Positions 26,391 through 34,957 are shown, counted from the stretch's first letter. The stretch is 64,000 nt of DNA from Enterobacteriaceae bacterium (GCA_902363335.1 CABIZV010000001.1:558001-622000), one strand, 5' to 3'. The notes: generated by a model from the letters alone, not told the origin. Numbers and translations are program-made.

Positions 26391-28373
26391 ATGAAGCTTA
26401 ATAAAATAGTGAGTGGTATGGCGGTCGTGGGCATTTGTTCCACTATATTTCTTTCTTTGCCAGCGATGGCACAGGAGATGAATAATGACGCCACCGCACA
26501 TACCAAAGAGGCCAATGAAGCGCTATATAAAAAGCTTCCCTTCTCTGACCAAACTGATTTCATGAATGCACATAAAGGTTTTATTGCCGCGCTGCCACCA
26601 GAGCTTATTAAAGGTGCACAGGGTAATATCGTCTGGAATCCACGGCAATATGACTTTATTAAAGAAGGCGAAAAGGCACCGGATACGGTAAACCCGAGCC
26701 TGTGGCGCCAGTCGCAGTTAATCAATATTAGCGGTCTGTTCCAGGTTACCGATGGGGTGTATCAGATTCGTAATCTGGATCTTTCAAACATGACTATTAT
26801 GGAAGGGAAAGAGGGGATTACGGTTATCGACCCTCTGGTTTCGGCTGAAACGGCTAAAGTGGGGATGGATCTCTATTATAAAAATCGTGGTAAAAAACCG
26901 GTCGTCGCGGTGATTTATACCCATAGCCATGTTGACCACTACGGTGGTGTCCGTGGGGTGGTGGATGAAGCCGATGTAAAATCCGGGAAGGTGAAAGTGT
27001 ATGCACCAGCCGGTTTTATGAAAGAAGCGGTCTCTGAAAATATTATGGCCGGGAATGCGATGAGCCGTCGTGCCAGCTATATGTACGGCAACTTACTTAA
27101 ACCTGATGCTAAAGGTCAGGTTGGTGCAGGTCTGGGCACGACCACATCGGCGGGCACCGTAACGCTCATCGAACCTACCGATTATATTACGCATACCGGT
27201 CAGAAAGAGGTCATTGATGGCCTGACCTATGATTTTATGATGGCCCCGGGTTCGGAAGCGCCTTCAGAAATGCTGTGGTATGTCGAAGAAAAAGGAATGA
27301 TTGAAGCGGCTGAGGATGTCACTCATACCCTGCATAATACCTATTCGCTTCGTGGCGCGAAAATTCGCGACCCTCTGGCATGGTCAAAATATGTTAATGA
27401 CGTAATCGACCGTTGGGGTGGCAAAGCACAGATCATCATCGCGCAACACCACTGGCCAACCTGGGGCAATGAGAATGTAGTGAAGCTGATGAAAAGCCAG
27501 CGCGATATGTACCGTTATATTAACGATCAGACTTTGCGTATGGCTAACCACGGCCTGACGCGCGATGAAATTGCTGCCAACTTCATGCTGCCACCGGGTC
27601 TGGCAAGCTCCTGGGCTAGCCGAGGTTACTACGGTTCGGTTAGCCATGATGTGAAAGCAACCTACGTATTTTACCTCGGGTGGTTTAACGGCAATCCAGC
27701 CACGTTGGACGAATTACCACCGGTCGATGCGGCGAAGAAGTATGTCGATTATATGGGCGGCGCCGATGCCATTATGCAAAAGGCCAAAATGGACTATGCC
27801 CAGGGAAATTATCGTTGGGTGGCCCAGGTAACCAATAAAATTGTGTTTGCCGATCCCGCGAATAAGGCGGCACGAGACCTGGAAGCCGATGCGCTAGAGC
27901 AGTTAGGCTATCAGGCAGAGTCTGGCCCATGGCGTAACTTCTACCTGACCGGCGCGCAGGAACTGCGTAATGGCGTAGTGAAAGGGCCAACGCCAAATAC
28001 CGCCAGCCCGGATACGGTAAAAGCGATGTCGCCGGAAATGTTCTTTGACTATCTGGCCGTGCATATTAATGGTGAAAAAGCCGCAAATGCCAAAGCGGTA
28101 TTTAACGTTGATTTAGGCAGCGATGGCGGCAAGTATAAGCTGGAGCTGGAAAATGGCGTGCTCAATCACAGTGCCAACGTTCAGGCCAGCGATGCGGATG
28201 CCTCTATCATATTAAACCGTGAAACCCTGAACAAAATTATCCTCAAAGAAGAAACATTGCAGCAGGCTGAACAACAAGGGGATGTTCGCATCACCGGTAA
28301 TCACGCCAAACTTGATGAATTGCTCAGCTATATGGATAAATTTGAGTTCTGGTTTAACATGGTCACGCCTTAA
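26391..28373 (+). CDS. Secreted linear alkylsulfatase, copy 2
   Basis: A 660-residue paralogue of the gene at 22229 with the same layout: signal peptide to about residue 25 (LSLPAMA), metal site THSHVDHYGG (His178, His180, Asp182, His183), dimerisation domain and SCP2-like C-terminus. Substitutions are spread through the N-terminal two thirds. A stretch around 27915-28082 is nearly identical in DNA to 23747-23914, which suggests gene conversion. It has its own 263-base upstream region and is followed by a hairpin. Two copies may differ in regulation or in chain-length preference; neither is shown by sequence. Confidence 0.9.
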   Translation: MKLNKIVSGMAVVGICSTIFLSLPAMAQEMNNDATAHTKEANEALYKKLPFSDQTDFMNAHKGFIAALPPELIKGAQGNIVWNPRQYDFIKEGEKAPDTVNPSLWRQSQLINISGLFQVTDGVYQIRNLDLSNMTIMEGKEGITVIDPLVSAETAKVGMDLYYKNRGKKPVVAVIYTHSHVDHYGGVRGVVDEADVKSGKVKVYAPAGFMKEAVSENIMAGNAMSRRASYMYGNLLKPDAKGQVGAGLGTTTSAGTVTLIEPTDYITHTGQKEVIDGLTYDFMMAPGSEAPSEMLWYVEEKGMIEAAEDVTHTLHNTYSLRGAKIRDPLAWSKYVNDVIDRWGGKAQIIIAQHHWPTWGNENVVKLMKSQRDMYRYINDQTLRMANHGLTRDEIAANFMLPPGLASSWASRGYYGSVSHDVKATYVFYLGWFNGNPATLDELPPVDAAKKYVDYMGGADAIMQKAKMDYAQGNYRWVAQVTNKIVFADPANKAARDLEADALEQLGYQAESGPWRNFYLTGAQELRNGVVKGPTPNTASPDTVKAMSPEMFFDYLAVHINGEKAANAKAVFNVDLGSDGGKYKLELENGVLNHSANVQASDADASIILNRETLNKIILKEETLQQAEQQGDVRITGNHAKLDELLSYMDKFEFWFNMVTP

Positions 28374-28386
28374 TCAGGAATGCCAT

Positions 28387-28410
28387 AGATGTCGCCTTTG
28401 GGCGACGTCT
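28387..28410. terminator. Hairpin between convergent alkylsulfatase 2 and umuC
   Basis: AGATGTCGCC (28387-28396) pairs with GGCGACGTCT (28401-28410) around TTTG. The T run after it is weak, but it lies between convergent genes. Confidence 0.5.
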
Positions 28411-28474
28411 ATCTTACTGAGTCTGCCAAATACGCTATAGAGAACATAACGTCCTCAACAGCTCTCTGCACACG

Positions 28475-29743
28475 CTATGCCTTTACGATCGGCAAATCGG
28501 CATAGCGTGTGGTATAGCGCGGCGAGAGCATTTCCCGCTTCATCTGCCAGTGCTGTTGGATTCCTTGTCCGGCAAAATAGAGTGTGCCGCGCCCCTCCTT
28601 TGCGTTGAGTGTATCCAGTACCGCCATTAACTTCTGGCTATCCCTTCGTGGGGTATTTTCATCGAACAGATCGAGCTGAGCGACACCCCGGCTATAAAAA
28701 TCGCCGAGCATTACACCGGCTTTTTGATAGCGATAACCCTCTTTCCAGATAGCCTCCAGGCAGCGCATGCTAGCCGCGATGATATCTCTGCTATCCTGCG
28801 TGGGGGTGATTAACTTCACGGAGGCGCTATTCGCGTAATAGGGGGCATTCGGGGTAAACGGTGAGGTTTTCACAAACGCAGAAATAAAACGGCAGTATTG
28901 ATGTTCCTGTCGCAGTTTTTCCGCCGCCCGGGCCGCATAGCTGCAGATGGCTTGCCGCATGGCATCATACTCTGTGATGCGTTCACCAAAGGAGCGTGAG
29001 CAGATAATCTCCTGTTTGAGCGGGGCAAATTCTTCGAGTTCAAGGCACGGTTCACCGCGCAGTTCGCGAACGGTTCTTTCCAGCACCACGCTGAAATGCT
29101 TTCTGATAAACCGGATATCGGTCTCTGCCAGTTGTAATACGGTCTTGATTCCCATCGACTCCAGCGTCTTCGCGATGCGTCGACCAATTCCCCACACTTC
29201 TTCAACCGGCAGGGCCGCCATCAGTTTTCTTTGTTTTTCGAGGTTGGACAAATCAACCACGCCTTGGGTCTGCTGCGGCCAGTGCTTCGCCGCATAGTTT
29301 GCAAGCTTGGCCAGGGTTTTGGTTTGCGCGATGCCGACCCCGACGGTCAGATGCGTACGCATGCGTACCTTATCTTTGATTTCACGACCAAATTCGGTCA
29401 AATCGCGATACCGGCAGATGCCGCTAATATCGCCAAAAACTTCATCAATGGAGTAGATTTCGCAACGCGGTAATATTTCCTCAAGCGTGGTCATGACCCG
29501 GTTAGACATATCTGCATAAAGCTCATAATTGCTGCTAAAGCAGACGACGCCGTGCTGCCTGAAGAGATCCTTTTGCTGAAAATAGGGCGCGCCCATTTTT
29601 ACGAAAGGCTTCGCCTGAGCGTTACGTGAAATGACGCAGCCGTCGTTATTAGACAGCACGACGACCGGCCGTCCTGCGAGATCCGGGCGAAAGACCGTTT
29701 CGCAGGACGCGTAGAAGGTGTTCACATCGCAGAGGACAAACAT
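28475..29743 (-). CDS. umuC: DNA polymerase V catalytic subunit UmuC
   Basis: A full-length 422-residue Y-family polymerase. It starts MFVLCDVNTFYASCETVFRPDL and has the catalytic YSIDEVFGD (Asp-Glu of the SIDE motif), GVGIAQTKTLAKLANYAAK, the HhH region VWGIGRR and the little finger, ending RYADLPIVKA. It carries out error-prone lesion bypass with UmuD' and RecA. It is unusual in being apart from umuD and inverted relative to it. Its own LexA box lies 106 bases upstream. The leader between contains a short frame starting MLFYLFTLLR that may be a relic of umuD. Confidence 0.94.
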   Translation of the reverse strand: MFVLCDVNTFYASCETVFRPDLAGRPVVVLSNNDGCVISRNAQAKPFVKMGAPYFQQKDLFRQHGVVCFSSNYELYADMSNRVMTTLEEILPRCEIYSIDEVFGDISGICRYRDLTEFGREIKDKVRMRTHLTVGVGIAQTKTLAKLANYAAKHWPQQTQGVVDLSNLEKQRKLMAALPVEEVWGIGRRIAKTLESMGIKTVLQLAETDIRFIRKHFSVVLERTVRELRGEPCLELEEFAPLKQEIICSRSFGERITEYDAMRQAICSYAARAAEKLRQEHQYCRFISAFVKTSPFTPNAPYYANSASVKLITPTQDSRDIIAASMRCLEAIWKEGYRYQKAGVMLGDFYSRGVAQLDLFDENTPRRDSQKLMAVLDTLNAKEGRGTLYFAGQGIQQHWQMKREMLSPRYTTRYADLPIVKA

Positions 29744-29849
29744 AGGCGGCTCGCAGGCGCGAGACGTACCGCGCTGAATGTGAGATTTCCGTTGCAGTGA
29801 CGCAGCAGTGTGAAAAGATAAAACAACATGGTTGCCGCCCTAAAATATA

Positions 29850-29865
29850 CTGTATATAAATACAG
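29850..29865. promoter_or_regulatory. LexA (SOS) box of umuC
   Basis: The same 16 bases as the umuD box, CTGTATATAAATACAG on the plus strand. Identity with the umuD copy continues a few bases on each side. Confidence 0.92.
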
Positions 29866-29945
29866 TATTCTATGGCCTTCAGCAGATCAAGCGAAAATTG
29901 TGGGGATAATGAGATGAGCGTTTATCGCAGTCGAATAATCCAGAT

Positions 29946-29965
29946 AAGGCCACCGCCGTGGCCTT
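29946..29965. terminator. Hairpin after ydfZ
   Basis: AAGGCCAC (29946-29953) pairs with GTGGCCTT (29958-29965) around CGCC, 15 bases past the ydfZ stop. A T run is seen only on the plus-strand side and is weak. Confidence 0.45.
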
Positions 29966-29979
29966 AACTATTTTCACAA

Positions 29980-30183
29980 TCAATTAAAACCGAGGCGAAT
30001 CAGCTCCAGCGGGCAGTACACGCCATCACAACCGTCAATTTCAACACAGTCAGAGCGCCGAAGTTGCTCTGCCGTTTTACCTTCGCCGCGGATAGCGCGA
30101 ATTACGCCCGAGGCGCCATTGCTGGCAATCATGACATGGCTACCAATTGTGATAGCGTTACGGTTACGATCGTAGGTTTTCAT
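29980..30183 (-). CDS. ydfZ: YdfZ family protein
   Basis: A 67-residue protein, MKTYDRNRNAITIGSHVMI..., matching the YdfZ family in length and sequence. YdfZ of E. coli was reported to bind selenium in a cysteine-dependent way and is anaerobically induced; the two cysteines here (CVEIDGCDGVYC contains three) fit. AGGAGG lies 7 bases upstream of the ATG. Its function is not established. A selenium link is of note because YqeB and YgfK in this window belong to proposed selenium-linked systems, but that is only an association. Confidence 0.8.
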   Translation of the reverse strand: MKTYDRNRNAITIGSHVMIASNGASGVIRAIRGEGKTAEQLRRSDCVEIDGCDGVYCPLELIRLGFN

Positions 30184-30369
30184 CGTTTCCTCCTTTCACT
30201 TAGGCTGGATTTTCACGGATAACTAAAATCGTGACAAAAGGGTGTATTGCCCCCCTGACAAACAGACGATTTTTAAATAGGGGTCATTGCCAGAAATTCA
30301 AGGGAGAAAATGGCTGTCGCTGTGCGTTGAAAATGGTCGATGCGCTGAGGATTGACGCTAAAGGGGAGA

Positions 30370-30717
30370 TCAGGATTTACGATAGGTGATACACCAGAGT
30401 ATGAACCCTAGCCCCGCGCCCAAACCGGCCATCGTCAGAAAGAAGGGGGCGTGAGAGAGAAGATACCCTGTGATGGATAAACGACCACTCCAGACATCCT
30501 CAGTGGAATCTCCGATAGCAAGGTCGATAAATACCAGAAGAAAGAAGACCATCAGCGCGTAGGAGAGCGTCATGTAGCAAAAAGAGTAAAACTTGAAACG
30601 ACGATGGCTTTTCACGGAGGCTCCGCTATGCGATGGGCAACTAAGATAGCTTACCGTGCAGAAGATGACTAATGAAAAAACGTAGATGCCAGTAGCGGAA
30701 CTGGCATCAAAAAACAT
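30370..30717 (-). CDS. Small membrane protein of unknown function
   Basis: A 115-residue protein from the ATG at 30717, or 127 from a TTG at 30753; I prefer the ATG. It has three or four hydrophobic segments: about YVFSLVIFCTVSYLSC, FCYMTLSYALMVFFLLVFIDL and FFLTMAGLGAGLGFILWC. I do not recognise the family. It follows the LuxR-type gene on the same strand, with 61 bases between them, so it is probably the last gene of the BluR-controlled unit. Confidence 0.6.
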   Translation of the reverse strand: MFFDASSATGIYVFSLVIFCTVSYLSCPSHSGASVKSHRRFKFYSFCYMTLSYALMVFFLLVFIDLAIGDSTEDVWSGRLSITGYLLSHAPFFLTMAGLGAGLGFILWCITYRKS

Positions 30718-30778
30718 CGTGAGGGGCCTTGTGGGCGGATAACAAGCGGCCAAAAAGGGCTGCTAACAGAGGAAAACG

Positions 30779-31336
30779 TTAGTTCATTTGCGACGGGGTC
30801 TGCATCAACCAGGTCTTGAAAACATCTTTTCTGAGCGTATGCAGGAAATCAATCACCCCTGAACAACCAAGCTTATTGATCAGGTTTTTACGGATAAGAT
30901 AAATTGTTTTGAAATGGAGCTGCATCAGTTCCGCAATTTCGTTAATTTTCTTACCTTCGCAGAAGTAATTTAACAAGGTTTTATCTCGCTCACTAAGCAC
31001 GATACCCTGGAACTCGGCTTTTGCCGCTTTGCCGCGACGCTGAGTTGCGTTCTCTATAACTTTCTCCATCTCGGTAAAAGATGATTTTTTTTGCATCCGA
31101 TAAATGCCTGCATCATCGAGAAAATTATACATATGCCCTTCAGTGAGCAGAATAAGCCGGTGCTCAGTTGAACTGTAACGTTGTTTTTTTACCATGTTGT
31201 ATTGGTCAATAGTAAAAAAAACCAAACGAATATCTGGATCAACTACACGTGATTTATGGATGGTTCTTTCGAGTCCTAATTGAAGGAAACTATCATCAAT
31301 CCAGAAATCAATATTGCCAGTGCGTACTGGTAGCAT
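30779..31336 (-). CDS. LuxR-type DNA-binding regulator in the ycgZ-ariR unit
   Basis: A 185-residue protein with a LuxR/FixJ helix-turn-helix at about 113-170 (LSERDKTLLNYFCEGKKINEIAELMQLHFKTIYLIRKNLINKLG). The N-terminal 100 residues lack a recognisable phospho-acceptor receiver pocket. This is the layout of RcsA, BglJ and GadE-type partners of RcsB. It lies on the same strand as ycgZ and ariR, where E. coli has ymgC. YcgZ, YmgA and AriR act through the Rcs phosphorelay in E. coli, so an RcsB-partner role is a reasonable but untested inference. Confidence 0.75.
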   Translation of the reverse strand: MLPVRTGNIDFWIDDSFLQLGLERTIHKSRVVDPDIRLVFFTIDQYNMVKKQRYSSTEHRLILLTEGHMYNFLDDAGIYRMQKKSSFTEMEKVIENATQRRGKAAKAEFQGIVLSERDKTLLNYFCEGKKINEIAELMQLHFKTIYLIRKNLINKLGCSGVIDFLHTLRKDVFKTWLMQTPSQMN

Positions 31337-31465
31337 AACAGTTTACCTTCTTTAAGACTTATATGTACACTCGGGGCGGGTGGCTAAGGTGCTAATAGCA
31401 CCGTGAGTTTCCCGGTCTTTTAATACCCTGACAAGAGCAGGGTGTGTGCATGTGTGGCTGCGTGA

Positions 31466-31732
31466 TTAAATATCGTCAACGGTATGGTTGACAACAATTT
31501 CAAGGGTGTTTCGGACGACATGCGCCATGCCAATATCATCAGTACACTCTAAAGTATGAATTAAGTTTGAAATGATACTTTTATTATTAATATGTTGTCC
31601 GTCACTGATCATTGATTTGATCGCCAGATCCAATACCTGTGATTCTTCCTCGAGTCGGTCACCCGCCGATTGAAAATATGCATTTAATGATTTATCGGCA
31701 ATAAAAGAATTAAAGTTGGATTGCTGTGGCAT
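31466..31732 (-). CDS. ariR: Biofilm/acid-resistance regulator AriR (YmgB)
   Basis: An 88-residue protein, the same length as E. coli AriR and matching it through EEESQVLDLAIKSMISDGQHINNKSIISNLIHTLE and TLEIVV..TVDD. AriR is a small helical dimer that affects biofilm, acid resistance and the Rcs pathway. It lies 131 bases downstream of ycgZ. E. coli has ymgA between the two, and I see no ymgA here. Confidence 0.85.
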   Translation of the reverse strand: MPQQSNFNSFIADKSLNAYFQSAGDRLEEESQVLDLAIKSMISDGQHINNKSIISNLIHTLECTDDIGMAHVVRNTLEIVVNHTVDDI

Positions 31733-31863
31733 TTTAAACCTCGATGGAAAACATTTGTTAGTGAAATTATATTGCCGGTGCTAGCGGCCTCCAAAGGAAC
31801 AACAAGACTTATAGGGTCTATATGTTCAGAATCATCTGTAAGCAAAAATAGAACCTAAAACTT

Positions 31864-32100
31864 TCAGTCAAACAGCATGCTGATGAGCTGGTTATAGTGA
31901 TGCTCTTCTTCTTTATCAGAAGCGCGCTCTAGTCGTTTGAGCAATTTGGTACACAGGGCTTTACGATTAAGATTTCTGCCATCCATGAGGATCTCTTTAA
32001 CAATTTCCCCCAGCGTCTCCTGCTGTGTTGGCTGTTCAACTTTTGCAAAGTAACGAGTAATGGCATTTGCGGAATCTGGTACTGAAATATTCTGCTGCAT
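31864..32100 (-). CDS. ycgZ: Small regulator YcgZ (connector of the blue-light response)
   Basis: A 78-residue protein matching E. coli YcgZ, with DSANAITRYFAKVEQPTQQETLGEIVKEILMDGRNLNRKALCTKLLKRLE. It belongs to the same small-helical family as AriR. In E. coli, BluR represses ycgZ until BluF, excited by blue light, removes BluR from DNA; YcgZ then works through RcsC/RcsD to raise colanic acid and lower curli. It is divergent from bluF with the likely BluR operators between. Confidence 0.88.
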   Translation of the reverse strand: MQQNISVPDSANAITRYFAKVEQPTQQETLGEIVKEILMDGRNLNRKALCTKLLKRLERASDKEEEHHYNQLISMLFD

Positions 32101-32156
32101 GATCGCTCCGGTGTCTCAGTTAACTGTAAAATTGAAGTTAACTAAAACTAGCAAAC

Positions 32157-32177
32157 TTGTACGCAAAACGTGTACAA
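32157..32177. promoter_or_regulatory. Dyad 1 in the ycgZ-bluF gap, probable BluR operator
   Basis: TTGTAC (32157-32162) and GTACAA (32172-32177) face each other across 9 bases, 57 bases before ycgZ. MerR-type regulators such as BluR bind dyads in long-spacer promoters. Confidence 0.5.
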
Positions 32178-32235
32178 AAATGCCTTTTATTTTTTAGCAA
32201 AAAATGCTAACCCTTTAAAATCAGTTGGTTGGAGT

Positions 32236-32261
32236 TGTACATGCTTTCTGTAACATGTACA
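32236..32261. promoter_or_regulatory. Dyad 2 in the ycgZ-bluF gap, probable BluR operator
   Basis: TGTACATG (32236-32243) and CATGTACA (32254-32261) are perfect 8-bp arms across 10 bases. They share the TGTAC core with dyad 1, so one protein probably reads both. Confidence 0.55.
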
Positions 32262-32397
32262 TGGTTGGGATGTGAATCCCGGTAGGTAAGAGCAAGTCGG
32301 TGAAGTGATAAATATTTGTTAAAATAGTAACTTATCATGCGAAGTAATAAATGTTTTCTGGTACTGTAGGCGCTCAACAACCTGCTTTGGATTAAAA

Positions 32398-33606
32398 ATG
32401 CTCACAACCATCATCTACCGTAGTCGTCTGTGTAACAGTGTTGCATTCAAGGAAATTGAAAGCATGGTTGCTATAGCGAATAAAAACAATGAACTAAAAA
32501 ATGTTACCGGCATTCTATTGTTCAACGGTATTCATTTTTTTCAATTACTTGAAGGCCCTGAAAAGGTTGTTAAAGAAATTTATAGCACTATCTGTGAGGA
32601 TGAGCGTCATTACAACGTCGTCGAACTACTGTGCGATTACGCCCCTGCGCGACACTTTGGCAAAGCGGGTATGGAATTGTTCGATCTGCGTGAATATTCA
32701 AAAGAGAAAGTCCTGCAGGCCGTTCTGAATCAAGGTACAACGAGATATCAGCTGGCTTATAACGACCGAGCGCTTCAGTTCTTTCGCTCATTCGTGATGG
32801 GTAACTATAACGCCAACTATTTCGAAATTCCGCCTGCCGAATCCTGGCTCTTTGTTAAAGATGAATCTTCGGTTTCGCTTTCTCAGCCGCATGGCGAGTG
32901 TACTTTTGCATTTCAGCCGATTATTGATCCTCTGGCAGGAGAGATCATCGCGTATGAGGCATTAGTGAGAACCCTGAGTGGGCGCTCTCCTGAAGAATTT
33001 TTCAGTGCCTTTGAAGGCGATTGTGTATATAAGGCCGATTTGGAGAGTAAGCGAACCGCTTTTGAAATGGCACGCATGTTGCCGTTGAAAAATAAGCTTT
33101 TATCGATAAATTTGATGCCAATGACGCTGGTGAAAATGCCTGGCGCGGTTGATATTTTATTGAAAGACCTTGCCGCAAACCAGATTGTCCCTGAGCAGGT
33201 GATCGTAGAATTTACTGAAAATGCCGTGATATCGAATTTTGATGAATTTTCTGCGGCCGTTAAAGCATTAAAGTATGCCGGAATTAACGTAGCGATCGAC
33301 CATTTTGGTGCTGGCGGCGGCGGACTCCTGTTACTGTCTCGATTCCAGCCAGATAGAATTAAGATTAATCGCGATCTGATTGAAAATATTCATAAAAGTG
33401 GCCCTCAACAATCCATTCTACTGTCCATTATTCAGTGCTGCCGACTGCTGGAAATTCAGATTTCGGTTGTTGGAGTTGAAAAAATAGAGGAGTGGATGTG
33501 GCTAGAATCTGCGGGTATCGAATATTTCCAGGGTAATCTTTTTGCCCCAGCTTCTCTAAATGGGTTACCTGCGATTGCCTGGCCGGAGAAAAAAACTCCA
33601 TTCTAA
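32398..33606 (+). CDS. bluF: Blue-light sensor BluF (BLUF-EAL), anti-repressor of BluR
   Basis: A 402-residue protein. The BLUF domain (1-95) has Tyr7 in TIIYRS and the flavin-binding HFFQLLEG. The EAL-type domain (from about 170) has EALVR, SINLMPMTL and VEFTENAVI. DDFGTG is replaced by DHFGAG and EGVE by VGVE, so cyclic-di-GMP hydrolysis is unlikely even though the EAL triplet, lost in E. coli BluF, is present. In E. coli, light-excited BluF binds BluR and frees its operators. bluR follows on the same strand. Confidence 0.92.
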   Translation: MLTTIIYRSRLCNSVAFKEIESMVAIANKNNELKNVTGILLFNGIHFFQLLEGPEKVVKEIYSTICEDERHYNVVELLCDYAPARHFGKAGMELFDLREYSKEKVLQAVLNQGTTRYQLAYNDRALQFFRSFVMGNYNANYFEIPPAESWLFVKDESSVSLSQPHGECTFAFQPIIDPLAGEIIAYEALVRTLSGRSPEEFFSAFEGDCVYKADLESKRTAFEMARMLPLKNKLLSINLMPMTLVKMPGAVDILLKDLAANQIVPEQVIVEFTENAVISNFDEFSAAVKALKYAGINVAIDHFGAGGGGLLLLSRFQPDRIKINRDLIENIHKSGPQQSILLSIIQCCRLLEIQISVVGVEKIEEWMWLESAGIEYFQGNLFAPASLNGLPAIAWPEKKTPF

Positions 33607-33781
33607 ACAACGCATTGGAAATTTATTTATTAATAATATGATCTAAGTGACAACCTATGCTGGCGTAATTTCTCCTATTTTTGTTAGTATCAATATTTAC
33701 CTTGTATAATTATGATTGAGTTGTACAGCCATCGAGGCTGGATCAATCTGCAAGAGAAGTATGGCTACAGAAGGAGTAAAT

Positions 33782-34552
33782 ATGGCTTTTTACAGCATAG
33801 GAGATGTTGCAGAACGTTGCGGTATAAACCCAGTTACCCTTCGTGCGTGGCAGAGACGGTACGGCTTACTGAAGCCTCAACGCAGTGAGGGCGGTCATCG
33901 ACAGTTTGATGAAGAAGACATACTGCGTATTGAGGAAATTAAAAATTGGATTAAGCAAGGCACGCCCGTTAGCAAGGTCAAAGCGCTGCTGGATACACCG
34001 ACCATTGCGCAAACTAATGAAAAAGGGAGATGGCTCGTCTGGCAGGAAGAGCTACTTCTGGTGCTCAGACAGGTTTCTCCTTCAAAATTGCGGGCAAAAG
34101 TACAATCCCTGACCCGAGAATGTACCGTTGATGAACTGATCGACCACATATTGTTCCCGGTGCGTCAGCGATTAAAGCTGGATCAAAACACCTCTAATAT
34201 TATGTGTAGTTTTCTGGACGGTGTGCTGATTGAGCATGTCTCAATGTGCTTGTATGAATCGCGGCGCAAACCGGGCAAAGATGCGTTGCTCATTGCCTGG
34301 GAGGTTGAGGATAGGGCGCGTCTCTGGCTAGAAGGGTGGCGCCTGTCGCAGGCATCCTGGCATATCACGGTCTTGCCAGAACCGGTGGTCTCGCCTCGGC
34401 CAGAGTTTTTCCCGGGACAAATCTTGTTTGTCTGGACAGGCAGCGTGTTAACGAGAAGACAGCAGGAACTATTACAGCACTGGCGTGAACAGGGCTATTC
34501 GGTAAACGCGCATCAGCCTCTGGATGAGTTAACCGAATTTATGAAAGAATAA
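33782..34552 (+). CDS. bluR: MerR-type repressor BluR
   Basis: A 256-residue protein from the ATG at 33782, which has AAGGAG 7 bases upstream; the frame is open to 33716 but those residues are unrelated to the family. The MerR helix-turn-helix (MAFYSIGDVAERCGINPVTLRAWQRRYGLLKPQR) is nearly identical to E. coli BluR. The C-terminal region is of the B12-binding-like type without a cobalamin His motif. It represses ycgZ and partners and is antagonised by BluF. Confidence 0.9.
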   Translation: MAFYSIGDVAERCGINPVTLRAWQRRYGLLKPQRSEGGHRQFDEEDILRIEEIKNWIKQGTPVSKVKALLDTPTIAQTNEKGRWLVWQEELLLVLRQVSPSKLRAKVQSLTRECTVDELIDHILFPVRQRLKLDQNTSNIMCSFLDGVLIEHVSMCLYESRRKPGKDALLIAWEVEDRARLWLEGWRLSQASWHITVLPEPVVSPRPEFFPGQILFVWTGSVLTRRQQELLQHWREQGYSVNAHQPLDELTEFMKE

Positions 34553-34890
34553 ATCCTGGTCATCGATTTGTGATGGCCAGAATCAAAAGCTGCCAGGCAT
34601 TTTCCCGCAGTAAGAGACGGCGTGTGCCCGCTACAGAGATGTCTTTTACCTATTCATAATGTCCTGATGGGCTAAATCAACAGAAAACGCCAAAACCAAT
34701 CAAATAAATAGGCATTATCTATACATCTTTTGCGCTACCGCGCTCATCACCTATCAATCAAAGCAAATCTATTATTTTTCAAAGCATTGCATAAATAGAT
34801 CTATATCAATCACCCCAGGCAGCAGGGTCTATGCTTATAAAAAGCCCCTGTGGCAAAGATAAGCGCGGAATACCCCCACCCGGCAGGGGT

Positions 34891-34909
34891 TGAAGTGATA
34901 ATCATTATC
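34891..34909. promoter_or_regulatory. Fur box upstream of sufA
   Basis: TGAAGTGATAATCATTATC matches the Fur consensus at about 15 of 19 positions, 49-67 bases before sufA. Iron-loaded Fur would repress the suf operon. The rest of the 34553-34957 gap should hold IscR and OxyR sites; I could not place them with confidence. Confidence 0.75.
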
Positions 34910-34957
34910 ACTAACATGGTGTTAACGCTTATGTAGCTTCATTGATGAGGTAGACCT

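Noticed and set aside
34556..34581. Hairpin after bluR as a terminator
   Set aside because: The stem is good, but it is followed by AATCAAAAGC with no T run on the plus strand.
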